A stretch of DNA of 64,000 bases from Peptacetobacter sp900550335 (GCF_047528295.1 NZ_CP180001.1:1054001-1118000), one strand, 5' to 3'; counted from the first letter of the stretch, positions 44,383 through 54,523 are shown. Numbers and translations are program-made. Notes: generated by a model not told the origin, from the letters alone.

Positions 44383-45399
44383 ATGGCAGTATTAGTAACA
44401 GGTGGAGCTGGTTATATAGGAAGTCATACAGCGATAGAATTACTAGAAGAAGGTTACGAGGTAATTATCGCTGACAATTTCTGCAATAGTAATCCAGTGG
44501 TAATAGATAGGATAAAAGAATTATCTGGAAAAGATGTAATTTGCTATGAAGTAGATGTTAGAGACTTCAACAAAATGGATGAGATATTTAAAAATCACAA
44601 AATAGATTCAATAATTCACTTTGCAGGCCTTAAAGCTGTAGGTGAATCAGTGGAAAAGCCTATAGAATACTACAACAACAATTTAATATCTACGTTGACA
44701 GTATTCGAGCTTATGAAAAAATACGATGTTAAAAACTTTGTATTTAGTTCTTCAGCTACTGTGTATGGAGATCCTCATAAGTGCCCAATACTTGAAAATT
44801 TCCCACTTTCAGTAACTAACCCTTATGGAAGAACAAAACTTATGATAGAGGAAATGTTAAAGGATATAGCTAAAGTAGACGATAGCATGAATATAGCTAT
44901 ACTTAGATATTTCAACCCAGTGGGAGCTCATAAGAGTGGAAAAATTGGAGAGGACCCAAATGGAATACCAAACAACTTAGTTCCATATATAACTAAAGTT
45001 GCAATCGGTCAGCTTGAAAAGGTCAATGTATTTGGAAATGACTACCCTACTCCAGACGGAACAGGTGTAAGAGATTATATACATGTAGTAGACTTAGCAA
45101 AAGGACATGTAAAAGCTATAGATAAACTAAAAGAAAATCCAGGACTTGTTGTCTACAACCTAGGAACAGGAACAGGATACAGTGTTTTAGAAATGATAGA
45201 AATGTTCTCAAAAATTAGCGGTAGAGATATACCTTATGAAATAGTAGGAAGAAGAGCTGGAGATATAGCTGAATGTTATGCTGATCCAACTAAAGCAGAA
45301 AAGGAGTTAGGTTGGAAGGCTGAGTACGGACTTAAAGAAATGTGCGAAGATTCATGGAGATGGCAGGAAAATAATCCAAATGGATACAATCAAAAGTAA
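44383..45399 (+). CDS. galE: UDP-glucose 4-epimerase
   Basis: GalE interconverts UDP-glucose and UDP-galactose for sugar use and for surface polysaccharides. The 338-aa product is an extended SDR enzyme: NAD-binding VTGGAGYIGSHTA (5-17), catalytic Ser in FSSSATVYG, and the Tyr-Lys pair in NPYGRTKLMIEE. Length and motifs fit GalE throughout. No galK or galT is nearby, so a role in wall or exopolysaccharide precursor supply is likely. It precedes an L,D-transpeptidase gene by 125 bases. Confidence 0.95.
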   Translation: MAVLVTGGAGYIGSHTAIELLEEGYEVIIADNFCNSNPVVIDRIKELSGKDVICYEVDVRDFNKMDEIFKNHKIDSIIHFAGLKAVGESVEKPIEYYNNNLISTLTVFELMKKYDVKNFVFSSSATVYGDPHKCPILENFPLSVTNPYGRTKLMIEEMLKDIAKVDDSMNIAILRYFNPVGAHKSGKIGEDPNGIPNNLVPYITKVAIGQLEKVNVFGNDYPTPDGTGVRDYIHVVDLAKGHVKAIDKLKENPGLVVYNLGTGTGYSVLEMIEMFSKISGRDIPYEIVGRRAGDIAECYADPTKAEKELGWKAEYGLKEMCEDSWRWQENNPNGYNQK

Positions 45400-45524
45400 T
45401 ATAGCTTTATGGATATAATCAAAAAATAGTACAACTTTTTATTTAAAAAGTTATTAAAAGTAGCTTATAAATTTTTTAGAAATTATAAGATAAATTAATC
45501 GTAATTTGCAGGAGGGCTTGAATA

Positions 45525-47330
45525 ATGAAGAAGCTAATGAAAAAGTATCTCGTTGTGCTTATGTCTGTTTTTATGATATTTGCAGCAGTAGTTCCAACTA
45601 GTACTGTAGAAGCAGCACCAAAACAGCTCATAATAGTAAATACGAAATACAATAAGCTAACATTCTACAACAATGATAAGTTAGTAAAAAGATTTAACGT
45701 AGCATCTGGAAAACCTAGTACACCTACACCAACAGGTAAAACTAGAGTTGCCAACAAAATAGTAAATAGACCTTACTATTCTGGAGGAATTCCAGGTGGA
45801 CATCCTAACAATCCACTAGGAAATAGATGGATAGGAATATTTGGAGGAAGTACTTACGGAATCCATGGAAACAACAAAGAAAGTTCTATAGGAAAACATG
45901 TATCTGGCGGATGTATAAGAATGCATAATGCCGAAATAAGATGGTTATTCCCTCAGGTTAGAGTAGGATGTACTGTTTTAATAGACTACAGCTCAAAAAC
46001 TGATGCTCAGATAGCTAAAAAATACGGTGTTTCATTCAATCAGGGTGTAAAAGCTGGATGGAAAACTGTAAACGGTCAGAAAAAATACTTAAAAGAAAAT
46101 GGAAAATATGCGTCTAACGAATGGTTAACTATATCAGGTAAAAAATACCACTTCAATGGAAATGGTACAACTGATAAAGGAATGCAGACTATATCAGGAA
46201 GCAAATACTACTTTGACAAAGATGGTGTTATGCAGACTGGATGGATAACTGAAGGAGACTTCAAATATTACTTCGATTCAAATGGAAAAGCTCACATAGG
46301 ATGGCTTGAGTTAAATGGTAAGACATATTACTTCGACCAGACAGGAGCTATGGTAACAGGAGAACAGGAAATAGACGGAATAAAATATACATTCAATGCA
46401 AAAGGAGAAGCAACTCCAGCGTGGGATGTAGTTAAAGGAAGCAATAGATACTCTACTGCTACAGAAATAAGTAAGATGAACTATGCAACAGGAGGAACTG
46501 TAGTACTTGTAAATGGTAATGCAGTAGCAGACGGAATAGCTGCAACACCACTTGCTGCATCAGAAAATGCTTCAATATTATTAGCTAATAAAGATAATTT
46601 ACCATCAGAAACAGCTAAGAGAATGAAAGAAATAGCACCTTCAAAAGTTATAATAGTAGGTGGAACAAATGCAGTTAGCACAGCTTTAGAATCAAAAATA
46701 GCTAAAGATTACTCAGCTGAAGTAGAAAGAGTAGCTGGAAAAGATAGATACTCTACATCATTCGAAATAGCTAAAAAACTTTCTGAAAATGGAGTAGAAA
46801 TAAATACTGCTTACATAGTATCTGGAAAAGGTGAAGCAGATGCGCTTTCAGTAGCTTCAAAAGCTGGAGAAGAAAAACAGCCTATAATACTTACTGGAAA
46901 AGATGCTTTAAATCCAGAAATGTATGAATGGTTAAAAGAACAGAACCTTCAGGATGCATACTTCATAGGTGGAGAAAGAGTTATATCAAATAACTTAATA
47001 TCTTCAGTTAATGAAATAACAACAAATGATGTATCTGCAAACAGAATAGCAGGTAAAAATAGAGAAGAAACAAATGCTAAAGTAATAGAAAAACTTTATA
47101 AAGACGGATACAGTACTTTATTTGTAGCAAAATCAAATGTACTAGTAGATGCTCTTTCTGCTGGACCAATGGCAGCACAGAGAAATTGTCCAGTAGTATT
47201 AATGAATACAAAAGGACTTACAACAGCTCAGAAAAAAGCATTAAATGGATCTTATGTAGACAACCTATATCAGATAGGTGGAGGAGTTTCATTTAAAGGA
47301 ATGAGCCAGATTTACTCTATGGTAAAATAA
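45525..47330 (+). CDS. L,D-transpeptidase with type 1 repeats and CWB2 modules
   Basis: The 601-aa secreted protein has a signal peptide (1-31, ending VEAA). A YkuD catalytic domain fills about 33-152, with His113 in YGIHGNNK and Cys131 in SGGCIRMHN, the active site that makes 3-3 cross-links or wall attachments. About six glucan- or choline-binding-like repeats follow (175-300; units such as GWITEGDFKYYFDSNGKAHI). Three CWB2 repeats finish the protein (305-601, from VVKGSNRYSTATEIS). Two different wall-binding modules on one enzyme is unusual. AGGAGG precedes the ATG. It probably acts on the outer wall face near its anchoring polymer. Confidence 0.93.
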   Translation: MKKLMKKYLVVLMSVFMIFAAVVPTSTVEAAPKQLIIVNTKYNKLTFYNNDKLVKRFNVASGKPSTPTPTGKTRVANKIVNRPYYSGGIPGGHPNNPLGNRWIGIFGGSTYGIHGNNKESSIGKHVSGGCIRMHNAEIRWLFPQVRVGCTVLIDYSSKTDAQIAKKYGVSFNQGVKAGWKTVNGQKKYLKENGKYASNEWLTISGKKYHFNGNGTTDKGMQTISGSKYYFDKDGVMQTGWITEGDFKYYFDSNGKAHIGWLELNGKTYYFDQTGAMVTGEQEIDGIKYTFNAKGEATPAWDVVKGSNRYSTATEISKMNYATGGTVVLVNGNAVADGIAATPLAASENASILLANKDNLPSETAKRMKEIAPSKVIIVGGTNAVSTALESKIAKDYSAEVERVAGKDRYSTSFEIAKKLSENGVEINTAYIVSGKGEADALSVASKAGEEKQPIILTGKDALNPEMYEWLKEQNLQDAYFIGGERVISNNLISSVNEITTNDVSANRIAGKNREETNAKVIEKLYKDGYSTLFVAKSNVLVDALSAGPMAAQRNCPVVLMNTKGLTTAQKKALNGSYVDNLYQIGGGVSFKGMSQIYSMVK

Positions 47331-47373
47331 TTAAAAATTAATTGATTATTGTAAGTATATTGTTGGAATAAAT

Positions 47374-47432
47374 AGACGCAGTTTCCGAAAGTAATCTAAA
47401 TATTGATGAAATCGGGGGCTGCGTTATTTTTA
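47374..47432 (+). terminator. intrinsic terminator of the L,D-transpeptidase gene
   Basis: AGACGCAG with CTGCGTT, and CCGA with TCGG inside, around a 21-base loop; followed by ATTTTTAA. The loop is long, so the strength is unclear. Confidence 0.6.
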
Positions 47433-47445
47433 AAGGGGTGGTTTT

Positions 47446-49311
47446 ATGGTTAATCTATGTATATACGAATCATTGAAAAATGTAGACGACTATGTTGACT
47501 ACACAGACAATATAGAATTTGAATATAGATATAAATACGATTTTATTACAGAGGCTTCAAAGAGAAATTATCGGAACATAGTTTTAAGGTCTCTAATTCA
47601 GATATATAACAAAGATAGTGAAAATCTAAAATTTCCCGAAACAGAGTACCCGATTTCTTCGTATATGGGATGCTTTGTAAATTCTGTAAGGGGAATTGTC
47701 TCTGAAAATATACTCCCAAAAGAATGGGTAGAAAAATTTACAAAAAACACAATTTTAAATTCTAAAGATAAAAAAGAAGTTCAGATTGCATTGGCACTTG
47801 GGGAATATTTCCTAGCAGATAATCTTGTAGAGGAAGTTAGCAAAGTCTTTTCAAAATCTGGAGATTATATAACTTATGTTATAGGTGTTATAAAAAGAAT
47901 GCAAAACTACAACACATTCCTTTTCGATTTAATAAAAAATTCAAAGGGAATGATAAAATTTATAGCTGCTGAAAATATTGAAGAAATAGATATGAAAATA
48001 ACTAAGTATATGCTTACAGAGGGATATAAAGACGATTATTATGGAGATTTTATGGCAGGACTTGTTATTAATCTGTTTAATTGTTCTGCATATCTACTTA
48101 GAGAAGATATAACAACTGATGAAGTAAATAAATTCTGTAAGTTGTTTGTAGATTTCTTTAGAAGCTCAGGGCCTGCACCTTTTACAGGAGATTTAGACTT
48201 TTTAGATGCATTTTTATACAATATAGAAAAATATGGAGACAGTATAGAGGCACTGTATTGTATATTTGCGATAAAGGAAATTGTTTTAGAGGATAAAAAA
48301 ATAGAGATAGATGAAAAAGAGTTTTCAAAAGGGATAAAATCATTGGCAAGTCAGAAAAAATTTAAAGCTTCCTTAAAAAATGCACTAGCAGAGGGAGAAT
48401 TTGAATTATCTGATTTAATGTTTATGGCAGAGAATATTGAAATGAATATTAATCTTAAAAAGGTTAAGAAGTTCCTAGAAAAAGATGCCTATAATCCAGA
48501 AATATACAGATCACTACTTGAATGCGATACTTTTTTAAATCATGTTGAACTTGTAGAATATGTAGAAGAAAATCTAGATTTTTCTGATATTGTCGGCAAA
48601 ATGGAAGGGATAAGTCTTAGAGATGAGAGAGAATTAAATAAAAAAGAGGAAATATTTGATTTGATTTTATCTGAATTAGATAAAGTTTATCCAGTAGGTG
48701 TAAACCTTCTTAAAATGGGAATGGATGCAAATAGCACTAGAATAAGAAGAAAAACATCAAAAGTTTTATTGAAATTAAAAAAACAGCTACCTAATGACTT
48801 TGTGGATTATATAGTTATGAGATTCTCTATGGAAATTATTCCTGAAGTTAAGAAAAATTACGAAAAAATTATAAATAGAGATGTAAATAAAAAAATAGAA
48901 AAAATATCTGTAGAGGATATAAAAGTAGATGTAAATTCTAAGGATATTTATGTATTAGACACTTATATAGCAGGACTTGCTTATAGAGACAAGGATATGC
49001 TTGAAAAAGAAATTAGGGAAAATGCAAGATTCTATATGAAGAGAGATATTTCTAATTTACACGATATTAAAGCTATAAAGATTGTATCTAAAAGTGGGCA
49101 TGTTGTCGGATTTGTACCTAAAAAAGACAATGAGATAATAAGTAGACTTATGGATTCTGGAAAATATTTCTACTGCATAATAAATGAGGTAGATATGGAT
49201 AGACTCCATGTTGGCATAGAAATATATATGAGCTACAAAGATGTTATGATGCAGATAGATCAAGTTGCTAGGGCTTTATCATTAGAGCCTAAGAAAAATA
49301 GATTCAATTAA
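47446..49311 (+). CDS. large protein with a C-terminal HIRAN-like domain
   Basis: The product is 621 aa. Residues 1-490 are helical and repeat-like, with no membrane segment and no family that I know. Residues about 505-600 fit the HIRAN pattern: a conserved Gly, then ENARFYMKRDISNLHDIKAI, SKSGHVVGFVPKKDNEIISR and a closing beta strand. HIRAN domains bind DNA ends or protein partners in helicases, or occur alone in bacteria. A role in DNA repair or as an adaptor is possible but unproven. AGGGGTGG precedes the ATG. Confidence 0.7.
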   Translation: MVNLCIYESLKNVDDYVDYTDNIEFEYRYKYDFITEASKRNYRNIVLRSLIQIYNKDSENLKFPETEYPISSYMGCFVNSVRGIVSENILPKEWVEKFTKNTILNSKDKKEVQIALALGEYFLADNLVEEVSKVFSKSGDYITYVIGVIKRMQNYNTFLFDLIKNSKGMIKFIAAENIEEIDMKITKYMLTEGYKDDYYGDFMAGLVINLFNCSAYLLREDITTDEVNKFCKLFVDFFRSSGPAPFTGDLDFLDAFLYNIEKYGDSIEALYCIFAIKEIVLEDKKIEIDEKEFSKGIKSLASQKKFKASLKNALAEGEFELSDLMFMAENIEMNINLKKVKKFLEKDAYNPEIYRSLLECDTFLNHVELVEYVEENLDFSDIVGKMEGISLRDERELNKKEEIFDLILSELDKVYPVGVNLLKMGMDANSTRIRRKTSKVLLKLKKQLPNDFVDYIVMRFSMEIIPEVKKNYEKIINRDVNKKIEKISVEDIKVDVNSKDIYVLDTYIAGLAYRDKDMLEKEIRENARFYMKRDISNLHDIKAIKIVSKSGHVVGFVPKKDNEIISRLMDSGKYFYCIINEVDMDRLHVGIEIYMSYKDVMMQIDQVARALSLEPKKNRFN

Positions 49312-49499
49312 CATATTATATTTCATAGAGGGGAATAGAAGATACAAAATTTAAGATAGAGTGAAAAAAATTAAAAAGATTGAAGTTTTTTTAAAATAAA
49401 AAGCATATAATCTTTGAAAAATACAGACAAATCTGATAAAATAGAATAAAGTCAAAAAAACGGAATAATCAGAAAGTTTAAAAAGGGGAGGATTTATTC

Positions 49500-50795
49500 A
49501 TGAACAAAAAAACAACTGACATATTTGTCGTGGGGTTTGCACTGTTCTCAATATTCTTTGGGGCAGGTAACTTACTTTTCCCACCATACTTAGGTCTGGT
49601 TTCGGGACAAGATTGGTTTATTTCATTCTTAGGATTCATAATTGGGGATGCTGGTTTAGCACTTTTAGTTATAGTGGTTGCAGCTAAAAACAAGGGGATA
49701 CTGGATGAAATTTTAGTTAGAGGTGGAAAGAAGCTGGCCAGATTTATTGGTTGTGCAGCAATTTTATGTATAGGGCCATTCTTAGCAATACCAAGAACAG
49801 CAGCTACTACATTTGAAATGAGTATTCTACCATTTATGCCTAAATTAGGCACTGCAGGGTCTGTTATTTTCTCGATATTATTCTTTGTAGCTACTTATGT
49901 ACTTACAATAAAATCTACAAGAGTTTTAGATATTATAGGTAAATTCTTAACTCCTGTACTTTTATTAAGCTTATTAGCTCTTATAATAAAAGGTGTTATA
50001 ACACCAATAGGACCTATGAGTCCAGACCACATGATAGACAGAAGTCTATTCAGTGAAGGTCTTTCTCAGGGATATTTAACAATGGATGCACTTGGAGCAT
50101 CTGCAATGGCTGGTATAATGATAAATACTTTAGTTTCTAAGGGATATAAAGATACAAAAGATCAGATATCTATGACTATAAAATCTGGATTTGTTGCAGG
50201 TATAGCATTATCAATAGTATATGGTGGACTTTGCTACTTAGGAGCTACTATGTCTACTATACACGATATAAACACTTCTCAGGCTCTTCTAGTGGTTGCA
50301 GCTACTGAGGGAATATTTGGAACACCAGGTAAAGTTCTACTAGCGATAATGGTTTTATTCGCTTGTTTAACAACATCAATCGGTTTAACATCATCTGCAG
50401 GTAGATATTTTGAAGATACAACAGATGGAAGATTATCTTACGAAAAAATAGTTACAGCTATATGTATATTCAGTGCAGTTGTTTCTACATTTGGTGTAAA
50501 CAAGATAATACAGATATCTATACCAATACTTCAGACTATATACCCTGTTATGATAATACTTGTTGTACTTACAATATTCACTAAACAGATTAAAAATGAT
50601 AATACATTTAAAGGTGCTGCGTACTTCACATTTGTAGCTAGTATATTATCTGTAGCAAATTCTTTAACAGGTGCATTTGAATTTATAAATGTATTACCAC
50701 TTACATCTCTTGGACTTGGTTGGATAGTTCCAGGGTTAGTAGGAGCTTTAGTAGGAAGCTTTATAAAAACTAAAGGCTCAATGCAGACTTTATAG
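49500..50795 (+). CDS. brnQ: branched-chain amino acid transporter BrnQ
   Basis: A 431-aa membrane protein of the LIVCS family, with about 12 helices, that imports leucine, isoleucine and valine with Na+. The family start is FVVGFALFSIFFGAGNLLFP, followed by GDAGLALL, LSQGYLTMDALGASAMAG and the C-terminal GLGWIVPGLVGALVG. GGGGAGG precedes the ATG at 49500. It is monocistronic, with 190 AT-rich bases upstream and a clear terminator downstream. Peptostreptococci ferment amino acids, which fits a dedicated importer. Confidence 0.95.
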   Translation: MNKKTTDIFVVGFALFSIFFGAGNLLFPPYLGLVSGQDWFISFLGFIIGDAGLALLVIVVAAKNKGILDEILVRGGKKLARFIGCAAILCIGPFLAIPRTAATTFEMSILPFMPKLGTAGSVIFSILFFVATYVLTIKSTRVLDIIGKFLTPVLLLSLLALIIKGVITPIGPMSPDHMIDRSLFSEGLSQGYLTMDALGASAMAGIMINTLVSKGYKDTKDQISMTIKSGFVAGIALSIVYGGLCYLGATMSTIHDINTSQALLVVAATEGIFGTPGKVLLAIMVLFACLTTSIGLTSSAGRYFEDTTDGRLSYEKIVTAICIFSAVVSTFGVNKIIQISIPILQTIYPVMIILVVLTIFTKQIKNDNTFKGAAYFTFVASILSVANSLTGAFEFINVLPLTSLGLGWIVPGLVGALVGSFIKTKGSMQTL

Positions 50796-50928
50796 TCTAT
50801 AATTAAATTAATTTATAAGAATAAAAATCAATTTACAAGAACAAAAATAAATTAATAAAAATAAATTAAGATTGATTAACACAAATTAAAAGTGATTAAT
50901 AAAGATTAAATTTAATCTTATAAAGATA

Positions 50929-50959
50929 AAAGGTGTTTGGGATTCCAAGCACCTTTTTT
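50929..50959 (+). terminator. intrinsic terminator of brnQ
   Basis: AAAGGTGTTTGG pairs with CCAAGCACCTTT around GATT; six T follow. A TTGACA at 50982-50987 further on may be the -35 of the next gene. Confidence 0.85.
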
Positions 50960-51092
50960 AGTGCAAGTTTTGATGTTTTTTTTGACAAAATATGATAAAC
51001 TAAATAAGTATATTGTTAAGCAAATTGTACAAATATATTAAAAAATAACAAAAGAAAATTATTGTATATTGAGATAGAGAGGAGAAAAATAG

Positions 51093-52226
51093 ATGTTAAA
51101 GAAATTTACTGTAGTAGTTCTTTCTCTTTGTATGGCACTTGGAATGGTTGCTTGTGGTAAAAAAGAGGAAGAAAAAGGTATATCACTTACAGATAAATAT
51201 ACGGAAACGATGCTTATAACACCTGAGTCTGTAAAACTTGAAAAAGGATTTTTAGATGAATATCCAAATGTAAATAATATAGTTTTACCAAAAGACTATG
51301 ATAAAAATTTAGAAGAAATAACAGATGAAATAGCTTCATTTGCACAAAATAAAAAGGTTAAGTGTATAATTGTTTGTTCGGATAAAGAGGGGCTACTTCC
51401 TGTATTTGAAAAAATAAGAGAAAAAAATGACTCCCTTATAACAGTAGCTGCTGGTATAGAAGAAATGCAGATTAAGGAAAAACAAAATGATGTTGAGACA
51501 AATAGTTATATAAGTATGGGATTCAATCCGACTGATACAGATAACAATGTAAATGCTGTAAAAATGGCAAAGGCTATGGGAACAAAGGTATTTGTAAATT
51601 ATGTAGACTCATTTGCTAAAAATGATATAGCATCTCGGAAAATTATAAAAGAGATACATGGAGAATGTAACAGAAATGGATTAAAGTATGTAGAGGTAGA
51701 AGTTCCAAATATGAAGGATGAAAACGACTCTAAAACTACACAAGAGTTTATTATGAAAGATGCTACAAATAAGAAAAAAGCATATGGAGAAGATGTTAGT
51801 TTATACGGATGTAGAGAATCTATGGATAAGGCTGTTATAGAGGCAGCTATAAAAAATAAACTAATGGTTCCAACACTACATTCTCTTAACAGTGCAGAGC
51901 TTTACTGCGATATACTAGGTATAAAAGTGGCAGAGGATGACATAGCAGACTACAAAAAGATAAACTCTATAATATCTAAAAAACTAAAAACTTTAGGTAT
52001 GGATGGCAGATTAGCTGGGACAGAAATTCCTGAAAAGGCGTTTTGTGTTGAGGCAGCTATAGAAACAACAAATAAGATATTCACTAAAAAAGGTGATGAA
52101 TTCAATGTATTTAAAGAAATGCCAGAAAATATAAAAGAAAAAACTGGTATTTTAGCGGAATATACAAAAGTTAGATACGATAGCAACTTCTTCAGAGTAG
52201 TTGAAATGTATCCGACATTATATTAG
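51093..52226 (+). CDS. DUF3798 lipoprotein, first paralogue
   Basis: The 377-aa product has a lipoprotein signal with the lipobox MVACG, lipid-modified Cys21. The mature part has a periplasmic-binding-protein-like alpha/beta layout (VKCIIVCSDKEGLLPVFEKI, KMAKAMGTKVFVNYVDSF, MDGRLAGTEIPEKAFCVEAA) and matches the DUF3798 family. These surface lipoproteins are thought to bind small ligands, perhaps sugars or peptides. The neighbour gene is a paralogue 10 bases away, with the same length and segment order. AGAGGAG precedes the ATG. Confidence 0.8.
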   Translation: MLKKFTVVVLSLCMALGMVACGKKEEEKGISLTDKYTETMLITPESVKLEKGFLDEYPNVNNIVLPKDYDKNLEEITDEIASFAQNKKVKCIIVCSDKEGLLPVFEKIREKNDSLITVAAGIEEMQIKEKQNDVETNSYISMGFNPTDTDNNVNAVKMAKAMGTKVFVNYVDSFAKNDIASRKIIKEIHGECNRNGLKYVEVEVPNMKDENDSKTTQEFIMKDATNKKKAYGEDVSLYGCRESMDKAVIEAAIKNKLMVPTLHSLNSAELYCDILGIKVAEDDIADYKKINSIISKKLKTLGMDGRLAGTEIPEKAFCVEAAIETTNKIFTKKGDEFNVFKEMPENIKEKTGILAEYTKVRYDSNFFRVVEMYPTLY

Positions 52227-52236
52227 GAGGTAAAAA

Positions 52237-53400
52237 ATGAAAAAGATAATTTCAGTAATGCTGATAATATCCATGTTATCAATATCTCTTGTTGGATGCT
52301 CTTCTAAAAAAGATGGAGAAAAAGAAGATGATGTAGAAGCTAAAATAGCTATTGTAACAGAGGATCAAGAAGAAAATCCAGATGGTTATAAATCAGCGGA
52401 TTATATATCAAATATGTATAAATTTAAAAAAGAAAATGGTTTTACAAATGATGAAATAAAACACATTGTAATGCCTAAGGATTTTGTGAAAAATGCAAAT
52501 AAATCTGAGGAAACTATAAATAAATTAGCAAAAGATAAAGATATAAAGGCGGTTGTTTTTTCTTCAAGGGAAAAAGGAATGCTTACTTATGCAAATAAAT
52601 TAAAAGAAGCTAGAAAAGATATGGTAGTTTTAGGTGCAGATTTAAATGCTACAGAAAAAGAATTAGCTGATAATTTAGACCTTAGCTATATATCAGATAC
52701 TACTTTAGATGGGAAAAATACAGTCCAGCTTGCCAAAGAAATGGGAGCAAAGGCGTTTATACTATATTATTCAGATAAAGATTTAAAAGATAAGCCAACT
52801 CTTTCTAAGAAAATATCTGAAATAGAGTCAGAATGCGTAGAACAGGATTTAGTGCTTGAAAAGGTAAAAGTACAGGATATAAATTCAAAAGAGGACGAGT
52901 ACAGCGTTAAAAAGTTTATAAGTGAAGATATAAATAAAGAAATATATAAATACGGAGAAGATATAAATCTTTATGGTACAAACTACACAATGGACGATGT
53001 AATACTTAGAAGAGCAATAAAAAATACTTTAGCTGTGGCTGAAACTAGCGACGGTTGTATGGTAAATCAGATGGGAGATTTTTATAGAGTATTTAGAAAA
53101 ACTCTTGATAATGGTAACTACAGAGGATTTACAAAATACATAAGTGATGGAAGCTTGAAGTATGAGATGAATGGAAGGCTTGGAGGTATAATCATGCCTA
53201 ATAGGATGTTTACTATATATGCTGCAGCCGATACTGCAATAGCAATTATAGAAAACGAAATGGATGTTAAAAAGGCTTACAACTCATATTTCATAGAAAA
53301 GAGTATATATGAAAAAGAAGGTCTTACAGCGGCATTTAATGCCTCTGAAGAAGGATACCCAAATGTTAAGATAGTATCTATAGACCAGGTTATATATTAA
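52237..53400 (+). CDS. DUF3798 lipoprotein, second paralogue
   Basis: The 387-aa product has a lipobox LVGCS with Cys21. It shares with the previous gene the order of segments: KAVVFSSREKGMLTYANKL, LAKEMGAKAFILYYSD, EDINLYGTNYTMDDVILRRA and EMNGRLGGIIMPNRMFTIYA. Divergence is high enough that the duplication is old. AGGAGGT lies 8 bases before the ATG, in the 10-base gap after the first paralogue, so both are on one message. The sucrose regulator gene follows 28 bases later and may be part of the same transcript. Confidence 0.8.
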   Translation: MKKIISVMLIISMLSISLVGCSSKKDGEKEDDVEAKIAIVTEDQEENPDGYKSADYISNMYKFKKENGFTNDEIKHIVMPKDFVKNANKSEETINKLAKDKDIKAVVFSSREKGMLTYANKLKEARKDMVVLGADLNATEKELADNLDLSYISDTTLDGKNTVQLAKEMGAKAFILYYSDKDLKDKPTLSKKISEIESECVEQDLVLEKVKVQDINSKEDEYSVKKFISEDINKEIYKYGEDINLYGTNYTMDDVILRRAIKNTLAVAETSDGCMVNQMGDFYRVFRKTLDNGNYRGFTKYISDGSLKYEMNGRLGGIIMPNRMFTIYAAADTAIAIIENEMDVKKAYNSYFIEKSIYEKEGLTAAFNASEEGYPNVKIVSIDQVIY

Positions 53401-53428
53401 AGAGATATACTGAAAAGAGGAGAGTAGT

Positions 53429-54427
53429 ATGAAAAAACAGCTTACCATGGCGGATATAGCTAAAATAGCTGGTGTAGGGAAAAGTACTGTATCCAGATAT
53501 TTTAATGGGGGCTATGTAAAAGAGGAGACAAAAGAAAAAATAAGGGTAGTTATAGAGGAGTACAACTATAAACCTAATACGTTTGCTCAAAGTTTAAAAG
53601 CAAAGGAGACAAAAATAATAGGTGTTGTTGTTCCTTGCTTAGATTCTACAGTTACGTCTAGAGTTCTTATGTCTTTAGATGAGGAACTACGAGCAGCAGG
53701 ATATACTATGCTTATTATGAACACAGCACATGATCATAACCTTGAGATAGAAAATATTGAAAATCTACAGAGACTTAGGGTAGATGCGATTATTTTGAGT
53801 GCGATAAGTATGACCGACGAACTTAAAAAAGTAATTGGCAGTGTAGATGTTCCACTTCTTGTACTAGAGCAGGAGTATGAAAATGGAGTGTCTATAATAA
53901 ATAACGATTACGATGCAGGCTATAGAATGGGAAAATATGTAGCTGATAAAGGACATAAAAACGTACTCGTAGTTAGTGTAAATGAAAAAGATATAGCTGT
54001 TGGAGTGAAGAGAAGAAGTGGAATATTAGATGCTTTAAAAGAATCTAATGTAGATAGCGTAGATATACTTGAGAGTAATTTTTCACATCACAGAACGTAT
54101 GATTGCGCCAAGGAATATTTTAAAGATGGTGTAAGAAATATAGATGCAGTTGTATGCAGTACAGATAAACAGGCTGTGGCAGTGATGAAAGTAATAGAAG
54201 AATTAGGTCTTTCTATTCCAGAAGATGTGTCTATATGCGGATTTGGTGGGTATGAAACGAGCAACCTTCTAAAACCAAGACTTACAACTATAAAATTTGA
54301 CTCTGAAAAATTGGGCAAAATTGCAACAGAAACAATTTTAAAAATGATAAAAAAAGAAGATGTTGAAAAAATACAGAGTGTCGAAGCTAAATTTATAGAG
54401 GGTGAATCTGTGTCTGATATGAATTAA
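53429..54427 (+). CDS. scrR: LacI-family regulator of the sucrose genes
   Basis: A 332-aa repressor. The N-terminal HTH is MADIAKIAGVGKSTVSRYFN (7-26), and the hinge and core begin KETKIIGVVVPCLD; the sugar-binding core ends with SVCGFGGYE-like SICGFGGYETSNL. Two palindromic sites that fit this family overlap the downstream EIIBCA promoter, so sucrose or a sucrose phosphate is the likely inducer. GAGGAGAG precedes the ATG. It may be cotranscribed with the DUF3798 genes, and has its own terminator. Confidence 0.88.
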   Translation: MKKQLTMADIAKIAGVGKSTVSRYFNGGYVKEETKEKIRVVIEEYNYKPNTFAQSLKAKETKIIGVVVPCLDSTVTSRVLMSLDEELRAAGYTMLIMNTAHDHNLEIENIENLQRLRVDAIILSAISMTDELKKVIGSVDVPLLVLEQEYENGVSIINNDYDAGYRMGKYVADKGHKNVLVVSVNEKDIAVGVKRRSGILDALKESNVDSVDILESNFSHHRTYDCAKEYFKDGVRNIDAVVCSTDKQAVAVMKVIEELGLSIPEDVSICGFGGYETSNLLKPRLTTIKFDSEKLGKIATETILKMIKKEDVEKIQSVEAKFIEGESVSDMN

Positions 54428-54442
54428 AATTTAGAATATATT

Positions 54443-54487
54443 TATCCGAGATTTGTAAAATAAATACAAATTCTCGGATATTTTTTT
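54443..54487 (+). terminator. intrinsic terminator of scrR
   Basis: TATCCGAGATTTGTA pairs with TACAAATTCTCGGATA with one bulge; seven T follow at 54481-54487. Confidence 0.88.
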
Positions 54488-54523
54488 GTTGAAAAATAAG
54501 TTTAAAAAATTTTAAAGATTTTG

